From VFZS01 sp964353255 (GTDB taxonomy: Bacteria > Acidobacteriota > Terriglobia > Bryobacterales > Bryobacteraceae): 22,733 nucleotides of DNA. Shown piece after piece: positions 14,846 through 22,678 of the stretch. The stretch is taken from contig CAYGVJ010000087.1 in NCBI GenBank assembly GCA_964353255.1, positions 1-22,733 on the forward strand, in the 5' to 3' direction. The position numbers and the translations under genes are program-made. The notes beneath the pieces were generated by a model. That model saw only the letters and a list, made by a program, of their open reading frames with translations, ran no database searches and had not been told where the DNA came from. Every line of letters begins with the position of its first letter. Position 1 is the stretch's first letter.

Positions 14846-15649
14846 TCAGTAGAGCGCCCGCGCGCGTGGTTGATCCCGCCATTTGTTCAAAGGCTCAAGA
14901 AAGCTCCTGGCGCCGGCGGCCAGGAATCCCAGTTCCGTCGGGGCCTGGAAGAGCAGGAATCCCTGCCGGAGATATTCCTCGATCTGCTCGGGCGCGGCGG
15001 CCGGCCGGCCCAGGAACTTGTTGTGCCGCTGGCCGGCGGCCACGATCTTCTCCACCGCCTGCCGGACTTTCGGATGTTCCTGCTCTCCGCGCAGCCCCAG
15101 CGAGAACGACAGATCGCTGGTGCCGATAAAGATCACGTCGGCGCCCGGCGTGGCGGCGATCTCGTCGATGCGCTCGAGGGCGCAGGCCTCCTCGACCACC
15201 AGGATGACGGTGACATTCTCGTCGGCCGAGTCGTAATAGCGCTCCGGCTCCGGCCAGCAAGAGCGCGCCAGGCTGTCCCCCGACCCGCGCCGCCCGGCCG
15301 GCGGGTAGCGGCAGGCGGCCACCGCCTGCCGGGCAAGCTCCGGCGTGTTGGTGAATGGGAAAATGACGCCGCTGACCCCGGCGTCCAGCACTCTCTTCGC
15401 CGTCCACAATTCGTTCACCGGCACACGGGCGAAGGGCAGCGCCGCGAGGCCGCGCGTCGCCAGCACCATGTTGCGCAGGGTTTCCAGCGTGATCGGCGCG
15501 TGCTCCATGTCGATCCACAGGAAGTCAAAACCCAGCCGGGCGGCGTGCGCTGCGATCTCGGCGCTGGCGGCCGTCAGAGTAATGCCCACCACCGGCCGGC
15601 CTTCCTGCAAGGCCTTCTTTACCGGGCTTTTCCAGCCGACCGCGCTCAT
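14846..15649 (-). CDS. HpcH/HpaI family class II aldolase
   Basis: This 267-residue TIM-barrel enzyme belongs to the family that retro-aldol cleaves 2-keto-3-deoxy sugar acids or 4-hydroxy-2-oxo acids to pyruvate plus an aldehyde. WIDMEHAPITLE gives the catalytic His50, ALPFARVPVNE gives Arg75, LVVEEACALE gives the metal ligand Glu153, and IGTSDLSFSLGL gives Asp180. The order and spacing match HpaI and GarL. Bacterial members act in glucarate/galactarate (tartronate semialdehyde product), rhamnonate or homoprotocatechuate pathways; which one applies here cannot be read. The start at 15649 overlaps the preceding stop as ATGA. ATG 15667 would add six residues and is almost as plausible. It sits mid-operon between a glycoside-hydrolase-like gene and an MFS gene. 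Confidence 0.92.
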   Translation of the reverse strand: MSAVGWKSPVKKALQEGRPVVGITLTAASAEIAAHAARLGFDFLWIDMEHAPITLETLRNMVLATRGLAALPFARVPVNELWTAKRVLDAGVSGVIFPFTNTPELARQAVAACRYPPAGRRGSGDSLARSCWPEPERYYDSADENVTVILVVEEACALERIDEIAATPGADVIFIGTSDLSFSLGLRGEQEHPKVRQAVEKIVAAGQRHNKFLGRPAAAPEQIEEYLRQGFLLFQAPTELGFLAAGARSFLEPLNKWRDQPRARALY

Positions 15650-17949
15650 TCCTTCTTGATCAGCCATACCTCAGATACCTGACAGCCCCGGCCGCTGCCC
15701 CCCAAGCCCGGCTCCCGATGCCAGCTCAGGTTCAGCTCTCCTTGCCGGGTGGCTTCCTTCGGGATGTCGAATTCCAAAGCCTTGATCGGCGCCGGTTTGT
15801 CGATCAGCGGATGGATCTCGATCTGGCCGTTCGCCGTGAGCCGGATCTTGCGCGCAGGGCTGTCGCCCGCGTATACCACACGGATCTTGTATTGCGCGTT
15901 CGGGTCGAGGTTTTCGTAACGCATGCGGAGCGGCGCGTCATTCAGCGACTCCGCATGATTCCACCAAGAGCTCCGCCACGCGGGGCGATAGGCGAAACCG
16001 ACCAGCGGGGATTCCAGAAACGCCGGATCCTTCTCGTAAGGCTGGCCTCGAGCCAAGTGCGGTTGCTGTGCGGGGTTCCCCAGATCGTCATAGAAACCGC
16101 CCGGACCCGGGTTGGTCCAGTTCACGATCTCATCCAGCGCGCTGAGCCGTCCAAACTCGTCCTGAGTCTGCCGCAGCTCCGTGAACTTCTGCTTCAGCCA
16201 CAGCCGGTTGTTGAGCGGCGCATCGACCGTGTCGAGGTTGGCGCCGCGATCGACCGCGATGGCTTTGTAGCGCGGCACGCTCAGTTGCATCCGAATGCTC
16301 TGGAACAGCGCTTCGGCCAGCTCGAAGATTCGCGCGCGCCAGGAAGGAGCCGCCGGATCGGTCACCGCGCGGTCCAGGCGCTGTTCGGCGCGCTCCATGG
16401 CCGCCAGCGAACCCGCCGTTCTCGCCCTCCGCAGCTCGTCGATGGCCCCGTCTTCCAGCTCCATTTCGCGCAGCAGCCGGCGGCGCGTGTAGGCGTCGTA
16501 GTAGGCCCGGTAGAGCGCCTGCTGGAAGCGCCAGTTCGCCAGCACTTGCGGGGACGCCGCCCGCTCCATCGCCTGGAACTGTTGCAGCGTGGAATACACC
16601 CCTGCGTTGGCGGCCAGCGGCCCGCGCCAGTTCCCTTCCAAAGCCAGCAGGCCCTGAGCGAAGCTGTCCGTGTACTGCTCGCCGATGAAAAACCGGCTGT
16701 ACTCCCGCAAGATCTCGATCACCGGCTGATCCGGGTTCCAGCCCAGCCCGCTCCAGATGAACTTGCTCACGTCGTCGTTGGCGCCTTCCGAGTAAGTGAG
16801 GAAGCCGATCGTGTAGGGCTGTAGAAGACGGAAGATGGCGGCTTGGTCTACGGGGCGCGGGTTGATGGTTTCGCGTGCCTCGGTGAGGGCGTAGGCCGTG
16901 TCCCAGTCCGGCACAGGGTACTGGCACTGGCGGCTGTGGGTGATGTCCGGATAGTGGCGGATCGGGTAGCGCTTGGGAACCGCCTCCCGCAACTGCGCCA
17001 GGCTCGGGCGGATCTGCGGGCCGAACACCACGCCGCTCAGCCAGGCCGGCTGCTGGTTCTTCAGAATCTCCAGAAACTCGTCCATCCACGCCTGGGTGAA
17101 GCCTTGCGGGGAGACCCACATCTGCGCCTTGGGATGATAGCGGCGCAGAACTTCGGTCTGCTTTTCCAGCAAAGCCATCAAGTGCTTCGGTTGGGTGTGT
17201 CCGGGATCGCCGCCCGGAACGAACACGGCGTCGAGGCGGGGCATTCTCTTGAAGAACTCGGCCCATTCGTTCAGCGCGAACTCGACGGTCTTCGGGTCCG
17301 AGTAATCCTTGTCCATCGCCGGATACCAGACCCAGACGTCCAGGCCGTATTCATCGGCGAGGCGCGACATCTCCGCGTTCATCTGCATTTTCGGCAGCGG
17401 AAAGTGCGGGCTGTCATCGGCGTCGTCCGAGCGCGGCGGAATCAGCTCGATGGCGTTGGTGCCAAACACGGCCAGGTCGCGGATGTACTGGTCCCACGTC
17501 GGAACGCTCCAGGCGTCGTAGGCGTTGGTTTTGGGCCGGTAGCCGAGCTGGTGGCCGCGCAGCGGGTACTTCGGCGCGGTGCTGATCTGGTATCCATCCG
17601 GCAGCCGGATCGACTGCCGGCTCATGCGCAGTTCCCGGAGCAGCTTGCCTACGCCGAACAGCACGCCCCGGGGGTCGTTTCCCGAAATGGTGACCGTCAG
17701 GCCCTCGGTGCGGATGCGGAAACCTTCGGCCGGTCCGGAGCCTCTCTCGATCAGCACCGCTGGCGCGCTCGCTGGCGGTCGCGTCGGCGATACCGGCCAG
17801 CGGATTTGGGTCCGCTTCTCAACCTCTTCCACCAGCGCGGTGACGGCTTTTTTCTCCACCGCCGAAAGGCCCGGCGGGCAGACCACCGTGGCGCGCGTCA
17901 GATCCAGAGCCAGAGCAGGGACCGCCAGCAACGCAAAGATCAGAAGCAT
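15646..17949 (-). CDS. Large secreted glycoside-hydrolase-like protein (GH20/GH67-type N-terminal domain)
   Basis: This is a 767-residue protein with a signal peptide at residues 1-15 (MLLIFALLAVPALA). Residues about 20-125 form the small alpha/beta domain found before the barrel in GH20, GH67 and GH84 enzymes, ending with NDPRGVLFGVGKLLRELRMS and the strand YQISTAPKYPLRGHQLGYR. A TIM-barrel-like region runs from about 130 to 430 (WDQYIRDLAVFGTNAIELIP, DVWVWYPAMDKDY, DAVFVPGGDPGH at 240-251, TIGFLTYSEG). A helical segment follows, then a C-terminal beta-sandwich (LRMRYENLDPNAQYKIRVVY). ATG 17949 has GGAGGTG six bases upstream and lies inside the regulator's last codons. No catalytic Glu/Asp pair can be named with confidence. 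It is probably a periplasmic glycosidase, possibly on uronic acid or N-acetyl sugars, and may be a poorly described family. Confidence 0.75.
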   Translation of the reverse strand: MLLIFALLAVPALALDLTRATVVCPPGLSAVEKKAVTALVEEVEKRTQIRWPVSPTRPPASAPAVLIERGSGPAEGFRIRTEGLTVTISGNDPRGVLFGVGKLLRELRMSRQSIRLPDGYQISTAPKYPLRGHQLGYRPKTNAYDAWSVPTWDQYIRDLAVFGTNAIELIPPRSDDADDSPHFPLPKMQMNAEMSRLADEYGLDVWVWYPAMDKDYSDPKTVEFALNEWAEFFKRMPRLDAVFVPGGDPGHTQPKHLMALLEKQTEVLRRYHPKAQMWVSPQGFTQAWMDEFLEILKNQQPAWLSGVVFGPQIRPSLAQLREAVPKRYPIRHYPDITHSRQCQYPVPDWDTAYALTEARETINPRPVDQAAIFRLLQPYTIGFLTYSEGANDDVSKFIWSGLGWNPDQPVIEILREYSRFFIGEQYTDSFAQGLLALEGNWRGPLAANAGVYSTLQQFQAMERAASPQVLANWRFQQALYRAYYDAYTRRRLLREMELEDGAIDELRRARTAGSLAAMERAEQRLDRAVTDPAAPSWRARIFELAEALFQSIRMQLSVPRYKAIAVDRGANLDTVDAPLNNRLWLKQKFTELRQTQDEFGRLSALDEIVNWTNPGPGGFYDDLGNPAQQPHLARGQPYEKDPAFLESPLVGFAYRPAWRSSWWNHAESLNDAPLRMRYENLDPNAQYKIRVVYAGDSPARKIRLTANGQIEIHPLIDKPAPIKALEFDIPKEATRQGELNLSWHREPGLGGSGRGCQVSEVWLIKKE

Positions 17950-18782
17950 TGTGAGCCACCTCCATTGGTAAGGGCGCCGCAGGGCGGCCCCTTTTCGGGC
18001 CGCCGGTTCGGACTGCCCTCGGGTTGGAACTGTTCGAAAACCGTGGGCGGCAACGGCATGATCCGGTTCAATTCGTTTTCCCTCTCCCAGCGGTCATATG
18101 TCTCCAGACGTTCCTGCATACTGGCTCGGATGTGCTCCCCGAGTCGTTGCATCGCCCTTTGAGCGTTGCCGGATTCGACCGCCTCAAGAACGTCGTGGTG
18201 ATACTGGTAGATGCGGTCCAGCAGCCGGGCGTCGTGGCCTTCGCGCCGGTAGGAGAAGATGCGGGTGAGCACTCGTGTTTCGGCCACCACCTTCATGATG
18301 CGCCGGTTGCCCGCCATCCTGAGAAGGAACATGTGGAACCGCATGTCGGCGCAGAGAAAACGCTGCATCTGGGCTTCGTCCAGCCGCTGGCGGCCGGAAT
18401 TTCGAAGTTCGTCCGCAATGGCCCGAACTTCGTCACACAGCGCGCGCAGCACGGCCAGATCCGAGGGATGCAGGGCCTGTCGAGCCGACTTGCCAACTGC
18501 GTAGACTTCCAGCGCCTCCCGGAGTTCGTACAGCTCTACAATGTCGTCCCGCTCCGGTTTGACCACAATGGTGCCTCGCCCGGGGATGTGCTCCAGGAGC
18601 CCCTCAACGACCAGCCGACCGATAGCCTCTCGTACGGGAGTGCGGCTGCTGCCGATTTCCCGCGCCAAGGGGATTTCCGAGATGACCGAGCCGGCGGGGA
18701 GGTGCCCCGTCATGATCTTCTGCTGGATGTACTCGTATGCCTTCCGTCGCAGCGAACCGTCTCTAGTCTGCGATGGGCTCAT
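17940..18782 (-). CDS. GntR-family (FadR/FCD subfamily) transcriptional regulator
   Basis: This 280-residue DNA-binding protein has an N-terminal winged helix at about residues 12-75 (LRRKAYEYIQQKIMTGHLPA, SEIPLAREIGSSRTPVREAI, GLLEHIPGRGTIVVKP). An all-helical FCD ligand domain follows at about 85-235 (LYELREALEVYAVGKSAR, FHMFLLRMAGNRRI, YQYHHDVLEAVESG). FCD regulators bind sugar acids or organic acids, often with a metal held by Asp and His residues. About 40 extra residues follow (MPLPPTVFEQFQPEG onward), ending in GGGSQCF, whose codons contain the ribosome binding site of the next gene. The start at 18782 has AGGGGA just upstream. It heads the catabolic operon, diverges from the TonB receptor, and probably binds the dyad between them. 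Confidence 0.93.
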   Translation of the reverse strand: MSPSQTRDGSLRRKAYEYIQQKIMTGHLPAGSVISEIPLAREIGSSRTPVREAIGRLVVEGLLEHIPGRGTIVVKPERDDIVELYELREALEVYAVGKSARQALHPSDLAVLRALCDEVRAIADELRNSGRQRLDEAQMQRFLCADMRFHMFLLRMAGNRRIMKVVAETRVLTRIFSYRREGHDARLLDRIYQYHHDVLEAVESGNAQRAMQRLGEHIRASMQERLETYDRWERENELNRIMPLPPTVFEQFQPEGSPNRRPEKGPPCGALTNGGGSQCF

Positions 18783-18871
18783 TGGTCCCCTGCCGCAGCC
18801 CAGGAGACTCTCCACTCGCGCAGCCACTCCAGCGGCGCTAGCGGCCAAGCTAGGGCCTGGATGGAATCCTC

Positions 18872-18900
18872 TTGACAGGGTGAATGCAATGGCATACAAT
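18872..18900 (+). promoter_or_regulatory. Sigma-70 promoter for the TonB-dependent receptor gene
   Basis: A perfect -35 TTGACA (18872-18877) is separated by exactly 17 bases from TACAAT (18895-18900), one mismatch from TATAAT. Transcription would start near 18907, giving a leader of about 118 bases before ATG 19025. The first transcribed bases would form the ACACCCAA/TTGGGTGT hairpin. Confidence 0.75.
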
Positions 18901-18901
18901 A

Positions 18902-18931
18902 AGTATACACCCAAGACAAGTTGGGTGTCAA
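18902..18931 (-). promoter_or_regulatory. Sigma-70 promoter for the GntR-led catabolic operon
   Basis: On the minus strand TTGACA (18931-18926) is followed after 18 bases by TATACT (18907-18902). Transcription would start near 18895, giving a leader of about 113 bases before ATG 18782. Its -10 box is one base away from the -10 box of the opposing promoter, so the two cannot be occupied by RNA polymerase at once. Confidence 0.7.
18903..18928. promoter_or_regulatory. Operator-like dyad between the GntR regulator and the TonB receptor
   Basis: A perfect inverted repeat, ACACCCAA (18907-18914) and TTGGGTGT (18921-18928) with a six-base spacer, overlaps the transcription start of the rightward promoter and fills the spacer of the leftward promoter. 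It is joined on its left to the palindrome GTATAC (18903-18908), the type of core seen in UxuR/ExuR-like FadR-family operators. Binding here would block both promoters. As RNA it would be an eight-pair hairpin at the extreme 5' end of the receptor mRNA. The choice of the GntR protein as ligand is inferred. Confidence 0.6.
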
Positions 18932-19024
18932 GCAATTTCTAACAGCCGTGGCGGCAGGTTCCTCCCGAGGACGGCGACCGCCGTCGAGATTCGGCCGGTC
19001 CCTGCCAGCGAGAGGGAGGAGACG

Positions 19025-22000
19025 ATGTCTGCGAGTGAACCGAAATCGAATCGAAGACCTGCGGCGCGCCGCGTGGCGACGCTAGGCGGGCTCGCGGTGC
19101 TGATACGCAGTCTCGGGACGCCCCTTTGGATGGCGTGTCTCTTGGTCGGCCTGTCCGTCTCGGTTTATGGGCAGGAGACGACCGGCTCCGTCGCGGGTGT
19201 CGTCACCGACAGCTCGGGAGCGGTGATTCCCGAGGTGAAAATCACGGTCCAGAATGTAGGCACGAATGCGTCCTACACCGGTGCAACCAGTCAGCTTGGA
19301 ACCTACAACATCCGAACCCTGCCTGTGGGCGTCTACCGGTTGACGGCGGAGGCGCCGGGTTTCAAGCGTTTCGAGGCCACAGGCATCCAGCTCCAGGTCA
19401 ACGAAGTCTCCCGGGTGGACGTCACCATGCAGGTCGGCCAGCTTACCGAATCCGTGGAGGTCCAGGCCAGCGTGGTGACCGTGAACACCGAGGACGCCAC
19501 GCTGCGCACGGTGGTAGACCAGAGGCGCGTGGAAAACCTGCCTCTGAACGGCCGCGACCCGGTGCAGCTCATGCGGCTGGTGGCCGGTGTTTCCCTTTAC
19601 CAGGGCACCGGTGTCACCTCAGGAACCACGTACCCGGGCGTGCCGGCGGTTTCTGTGAGCGGGAACCGCGGCAACTCCACGAACTATATCCTGGACGGCG
19701 GTCAGAACAACGATCACTACAACAACGCCCCGAACCCCATGCCGAACCCGGATGCGCTTCAGGAGTTCAGTGTCCAGACCAACAATTTCAGCGCGGAGTT
19801 CGGCCGCAACTCGGGCGGTATCGTCAACGCGGTCACCAAGTCCGGCACCAACGAATTGCACGGCGCGGCGTTCTGGTATCTGCGCAACAACAACCTGAAT
19901 GCCGCCAACTTCTTCGCGCCCGCCAAGCCCGGCCGCCCGGACCAGAAGCAGGATGACGGCCTGAAACGGAACCAGTTCGGCCTGACAGGGGGCGGCCCGG
20001 TCTTCCTGCCGGGAATTTACAACGGCCGCGACAAGACCTTCTTCTTCGCGTCCTACCAGGGTACCCGGGTGCGCCAGCGCCCCACCTCCCAGTTCGTCAA
20101 TGTGCTGACCGCGAAGGAACGTGCGGGCGATTTCTCCGAGTTGAGCCGCGCCCTGACCAACCCCTTCGGCGGCGGGGTCTTCCCCAACAACCAGGTGCCG
20201 CCCTCGCTGTTTTTCGCAGGCTCGAAGTCCTTCATCGACAATCATATTCCGCCGCCGCTGCAAGGCCGGTCGGTGACAAACACCTACGTGACGAACTACG
20301 ATGACAACCAATACCTGACCAAGATTGACCAGCAAGTCGGCTCGAAGCTCCGGCTCTCCGGCCGTGGATACTGGTCCCGGGCACATCAACCGGGCAGCTT
20401 GAACCCAAAGAACTACAGTGAGAACACCTGGATCCGCGACTGGCACAACAGCAGCTACGTGGGCAACGCTCAGTGGATTATCTCTCCGACCCTGCTGAAC
20501 CAGACCATCTTCAGCTACAACACGACGGACGGGCCGGCGTCCCATATATATCCGGAAAAGGGCTGGCCGGATCTGGGGGTGAAGATCACCGTGGATAAGT
20601 ATTACCAGTACCACATGACTTTCCAGACCATCAGCAGCATCGATACCGGTGACACTAATAACTTTTTCCGCAAGGAGTACCAGGCGGGCAATACCACCCG
20701 GTGGACGAGGGGGCGGCATAGCATAGCGTTTGGCGGCGAATACCACTGGGCCCTGGGGGACGTGGTGAACAACTACCGGGCGCAGGGCCAGTTCCGCTGG
20801 CAGAACAACGCCGGCTACACGGGCTATGACGTGGCGGACTTCCTGGTCGGCAAGCTGGAGCGGCTGATCCAAGGCGTCGGCGAGTTCAAGACCACGCGCT
20901 TCACCATCGTGAGCCTGTTTGCGAACGACTCGATGAAGCTCAGCCGGCGGTTCACCTTGAACCTGGGCGTTCGCTGGGAGCCATTCTTGCCCAATACGGA
21001 TACGCTCGGCAGACTCGCGGCATGGGGCGGGTATAACGCGAAATCCACGAGGTTCGTCAATGCGCCTCCGGGCATTCTGTATCCTGGCGATCCGGGCATT
21101 CCGGACGCGGGCTATCCGGCCACGTGGAGCAACTTCGGTCCGCGCGTCGGCCTGGCCTATGACTTCACCGGTGATGGTAAAACGAGTCTCCGCGTGGGTT
21201 ACGGAATGTTCTACGACCGGCTCAACACCCTCCAGACGAACAGCGCGGCCACCCAGGCGCCTTTTGGAACGCTGGTCGAGTTATATGAGGGACCCAACGA
21301 CAATCTGGCGAACCCGTATGGCAGCTTCCCCGGCGGGAATCCGTTCCGGGTGATCGGCTTCGATGCGGTCGGCACCGAGGCGCTGAACCCCGGAAAAGAC
21401 ACCAAGTTCGTGCTGCCGATGGCGGCCTTCCTGTACGCCCCGGATCTGCGCAACCCGTACATCCAGTCGTGGAACCTTACACTGGAGCGGCAACTCGGCG
21501 CGGGGTGGGTCGGGAGGACCTCTTACGCCGGATCGAAGGGCACGGCCCTGGTGAGCGGCCGGGACTTCAATGCCCCCTCGCCGGATGCAAAGGCGACCAC
21601 AGCCACCACCAATCAACGCCGTCCCCTGTACCCGAACTACTCCTCCATCGTGATGGTCGAGCCAGCGGGGTTGTCCGCCTACCACGCGATGCAGTTGACC
21701 GCCGAGAAGCGCTTCAGCCAGGGCTTCACGGTGCTGGCCAATTACACCTTTGCCAAGACCATCGATAACAATCAGGGCTCCGGCAACAAGGGCAACGCGA
21801 CCAGCGTCACCGACCCGCGCAACCAGCGGTTTGACCGCGGTCCGGCCGACTTCGACCTGCGCCACGTGTTCAATTTCTCCGGCGTCTGGGAGCTGCCGGT
21901 CAAGTTCCAGAGCCGGCCCGCGCAGCTCCTGATGGGCGGCTGGTCGATGACCTCGATTGTTGCCTGGCGCAGCGGTTTCCCATTCACGGTGGCAAGCGGG

Positions 22001-22384
22001 CAGGACAACGCCCGCACCGGCCAGGGGGGCCAGCGCGCCGACATGATTGGTGATCCGTACATCGCGGGCAACCGTGACCACGGCGCTTTGGCCGCGCAGT
22101 ACCTGAACAAGGCGGCATTCAAAGTCAACGAACTAGGCACCTATGGGACTCTGGGCCGCAACACCTTCCGCGGTCCCGGTTCGTTCAATGCGGACTTCGG
22201 GCTCCACAAGGACTTCCCGATGGGGGAGCGTCTGAGATGGCAGTTCCGTTTTGAAGCCTTCAACCTGTTGAACAACGTGAACCTCAGCAATCCGAGCGGC
22301 ACGGTAACCAGCAGCAACTTCATGCGGATCACCTCGGCGTCCGACCCGAGAATTTTGCAATTCGCTCTCCGACTTGAGTACTGA
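19025..22384 (+). CDS. Oar-like TonB-dependent receptor with carboxypeptidase-regulatory-like N-terminal domain
   Basis: This 1119-residue outer-membrane protein starts at ATG 19025, preceded by GGGAGGAGA with a short spacer. A long n-region and a hydrophobic segment (WMACLLVGLSVSVYG) form a signal peptide ending near residue 50. Residues 51-140 are a CarboxypepD_reg-like beta-sandwich (GSVAGVVTDSSGAVIPEVKI, GTYNIRTLPVGVYRLTAEAP). A plug domain follows (VVDQRRVENLPLNGRDPVQL, NSTNYILDGGQNNDHYNN, GGIVNAVTKSGTNELHGAAF). The rest is a 22-stranded-type barrel ending in the aromatic strand ILQFALRLEY. This architecture is characteristic of Acidobacteriota and Myxococcota Oar proteins and probably imports oligosaccharides or similar large ligands. 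No SusD partner is present. It diverges from the GntR-led catabolic operon and likely supplies its substrate. Confidence 0.93.
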   Translation: MSASEPKSNRRPAARRVATLGGLAVLIRSLGTPLWMACLLVGLSVSVYGQETTGSVAGVVTDSSGAVIPEVKITVQNVGTNASYTGATSQLGTYNIRTLPVGVYRLTAEAPGFKRFEATGIQLQVNEVSRVDVTMQVGQLTESVEVQASVVTVNTEDATLRTVVDQRRVENLPLNGRDPVQLMRLVAGVSLYQGTGVTSGTTYPGVPAVSVSGNRGNSTNYILDGGQNNDHYNNAPNPMPNPDALQEFSVQTNNFSAEFGRNSGGIVNAVTKSGTNELHGAAFWYLRNNNLNAANFFAPAKPGRPDQKQDDGLKRNQFGLTGGGPVFLPGIYNGRDKTFFFASYQGTRVRQRPTSQFVNVLTAKERAGDFSELSRALTNPFGGGVFPNNQVPPSLFFAGSKSFIDNHIPPPLQGRSVTNTYVTNYDDNQYLTKIDQQVGSKLRLSGRGYWSRAHQPGSLNPKNYSENTWIRDWHNSSYVGNAQWIISPTLLNQTIFSYNTTDGPASHIYPEKGWPDLGVKITVDKYYQYHMTFQTISSIDTGDTNNFFRKEYQAGNTTRWTRGRHSIAFGGEYHWALGDVVNNYRAQGQFRWQNNAGYTGYDVADFLVGKLERLIQGVGEFKTTRFTIVSLFANDSMKLSRRFTLNLGVRWEPFLPNTDTLGRLAAWGGYNAKSTRFVNAPPGILYPGDPGIPDAGYPATWSNFGPRVGLAYDFTGDGKTSLRVGYGMFYDRLNTLQTNSAATQAPFGTLVELYEGPNDNLANPYGSFPGGNPFRVIGFDAVGTEALNPGKDTKFVLPMAAFLYAPDLRNPYIQSWNLTLERQLGAGWVGRTSYAGSKGTALVSGRDFNAPSPDAKATTATTNQRRPLYPNYSSIVMVEPAGLSAYHAMQLTAEKRFSQGFTVLANYTFAKTIDNNQGSGNKGNATSVTDPRNQRFDRGPADFDLRHVFNFSGVWELPVKFQSRPAQLLMGGWSMTSIVAWRSGFPFTVASGQDNARTGQGGQRADMIGDPYIAGNRDHGALAAQYLNKAAFKVNELGTYGTLGRNTFRGPGSFNADFGLHKDFPMGERLRWQFRFEAFNLLNNVNLSNPSGTVTSSNFMRITSASDPRILQFALRLEY

Positions 22385-22413
22385 ACTTCGCCAAGGCCCT
22401 TTTCAGCACCGCT

Positions 22414-22659
22414 CTACGGCAGCGGTTCGTAGACCACGTAGGCGAACTGCTGGGAGTCCGGCGACCAGGAGTTCACGTTGATCGTGCCCTGGCCCCCGCA
22501 GAACCGCACGAGCGTCCGGGGCGCGGCAAGCTTGATCTTCCTGCCCGGCGCGGAAACAATCCGGAGCTGGATCTCCATCCTCCCGTTGTGGGCCTTGACG
22601 CCCGGCGGGAAGGAGAGGAACACGATCCACAGAGGGCGCTGTTCTCGGCGAGTGCTGGC
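22414..22659 (-). pseudogene. C-terminal remnant of a TolB/PD40-type beta-propeller protein
   Basis: About 80 codons end at TAG 22414-22416. They read through QRPLWIVFLSFPPGV, GRMEIQLRIVSAPG, KLAAPRTLVRFCGGQG and TINVNSWSPDSQQFAYVVYE. The WSPDSQQFAYV strand is the WD40-like PD40 repeat of TolB-type propellers, and the rest looks like the final blade of such a protein. There is no matching N-terminal part: upstream the frame runs straight into the tRNA-Pro gene. The first possible start is GTG 22623, with no clear ribosome binding site. I infer a truncated relic left next to the tRNA, possibly by recombination or integration at its 3' end. A genuine 69-residue protein from GTG 22623 is the alternative. 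The left boundary is an estimate. Confidence 0.6.
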
Positions 22660-22678
22660 GGCAAGTCTTTGAAGGCTT

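Noticed and set aside
15718..18162. Two long plus-strand frames (15718..16824 and 16843..18162) opposite the GH-like and GntR genes
   Set aside because: They are His/Arg/Val-rich antisense translations without family motifs; the minus strand has signal peptide, ribosome binding sites and overlaps that fit real genes.
19619..20872. 417-codon minus-strand frame inside the TonB receptor
   Set aside because: It is antisense to conserved plug and barrel sequence and has no motif of its own.
22408..22426. Six-pair hairpin ACCGCT/AGCGGT between the receptor and the propeller remnant as a terminator
   Set aside because: The stem is short, there is no T-run on either strand and it overlaps the remnant's stop codon.
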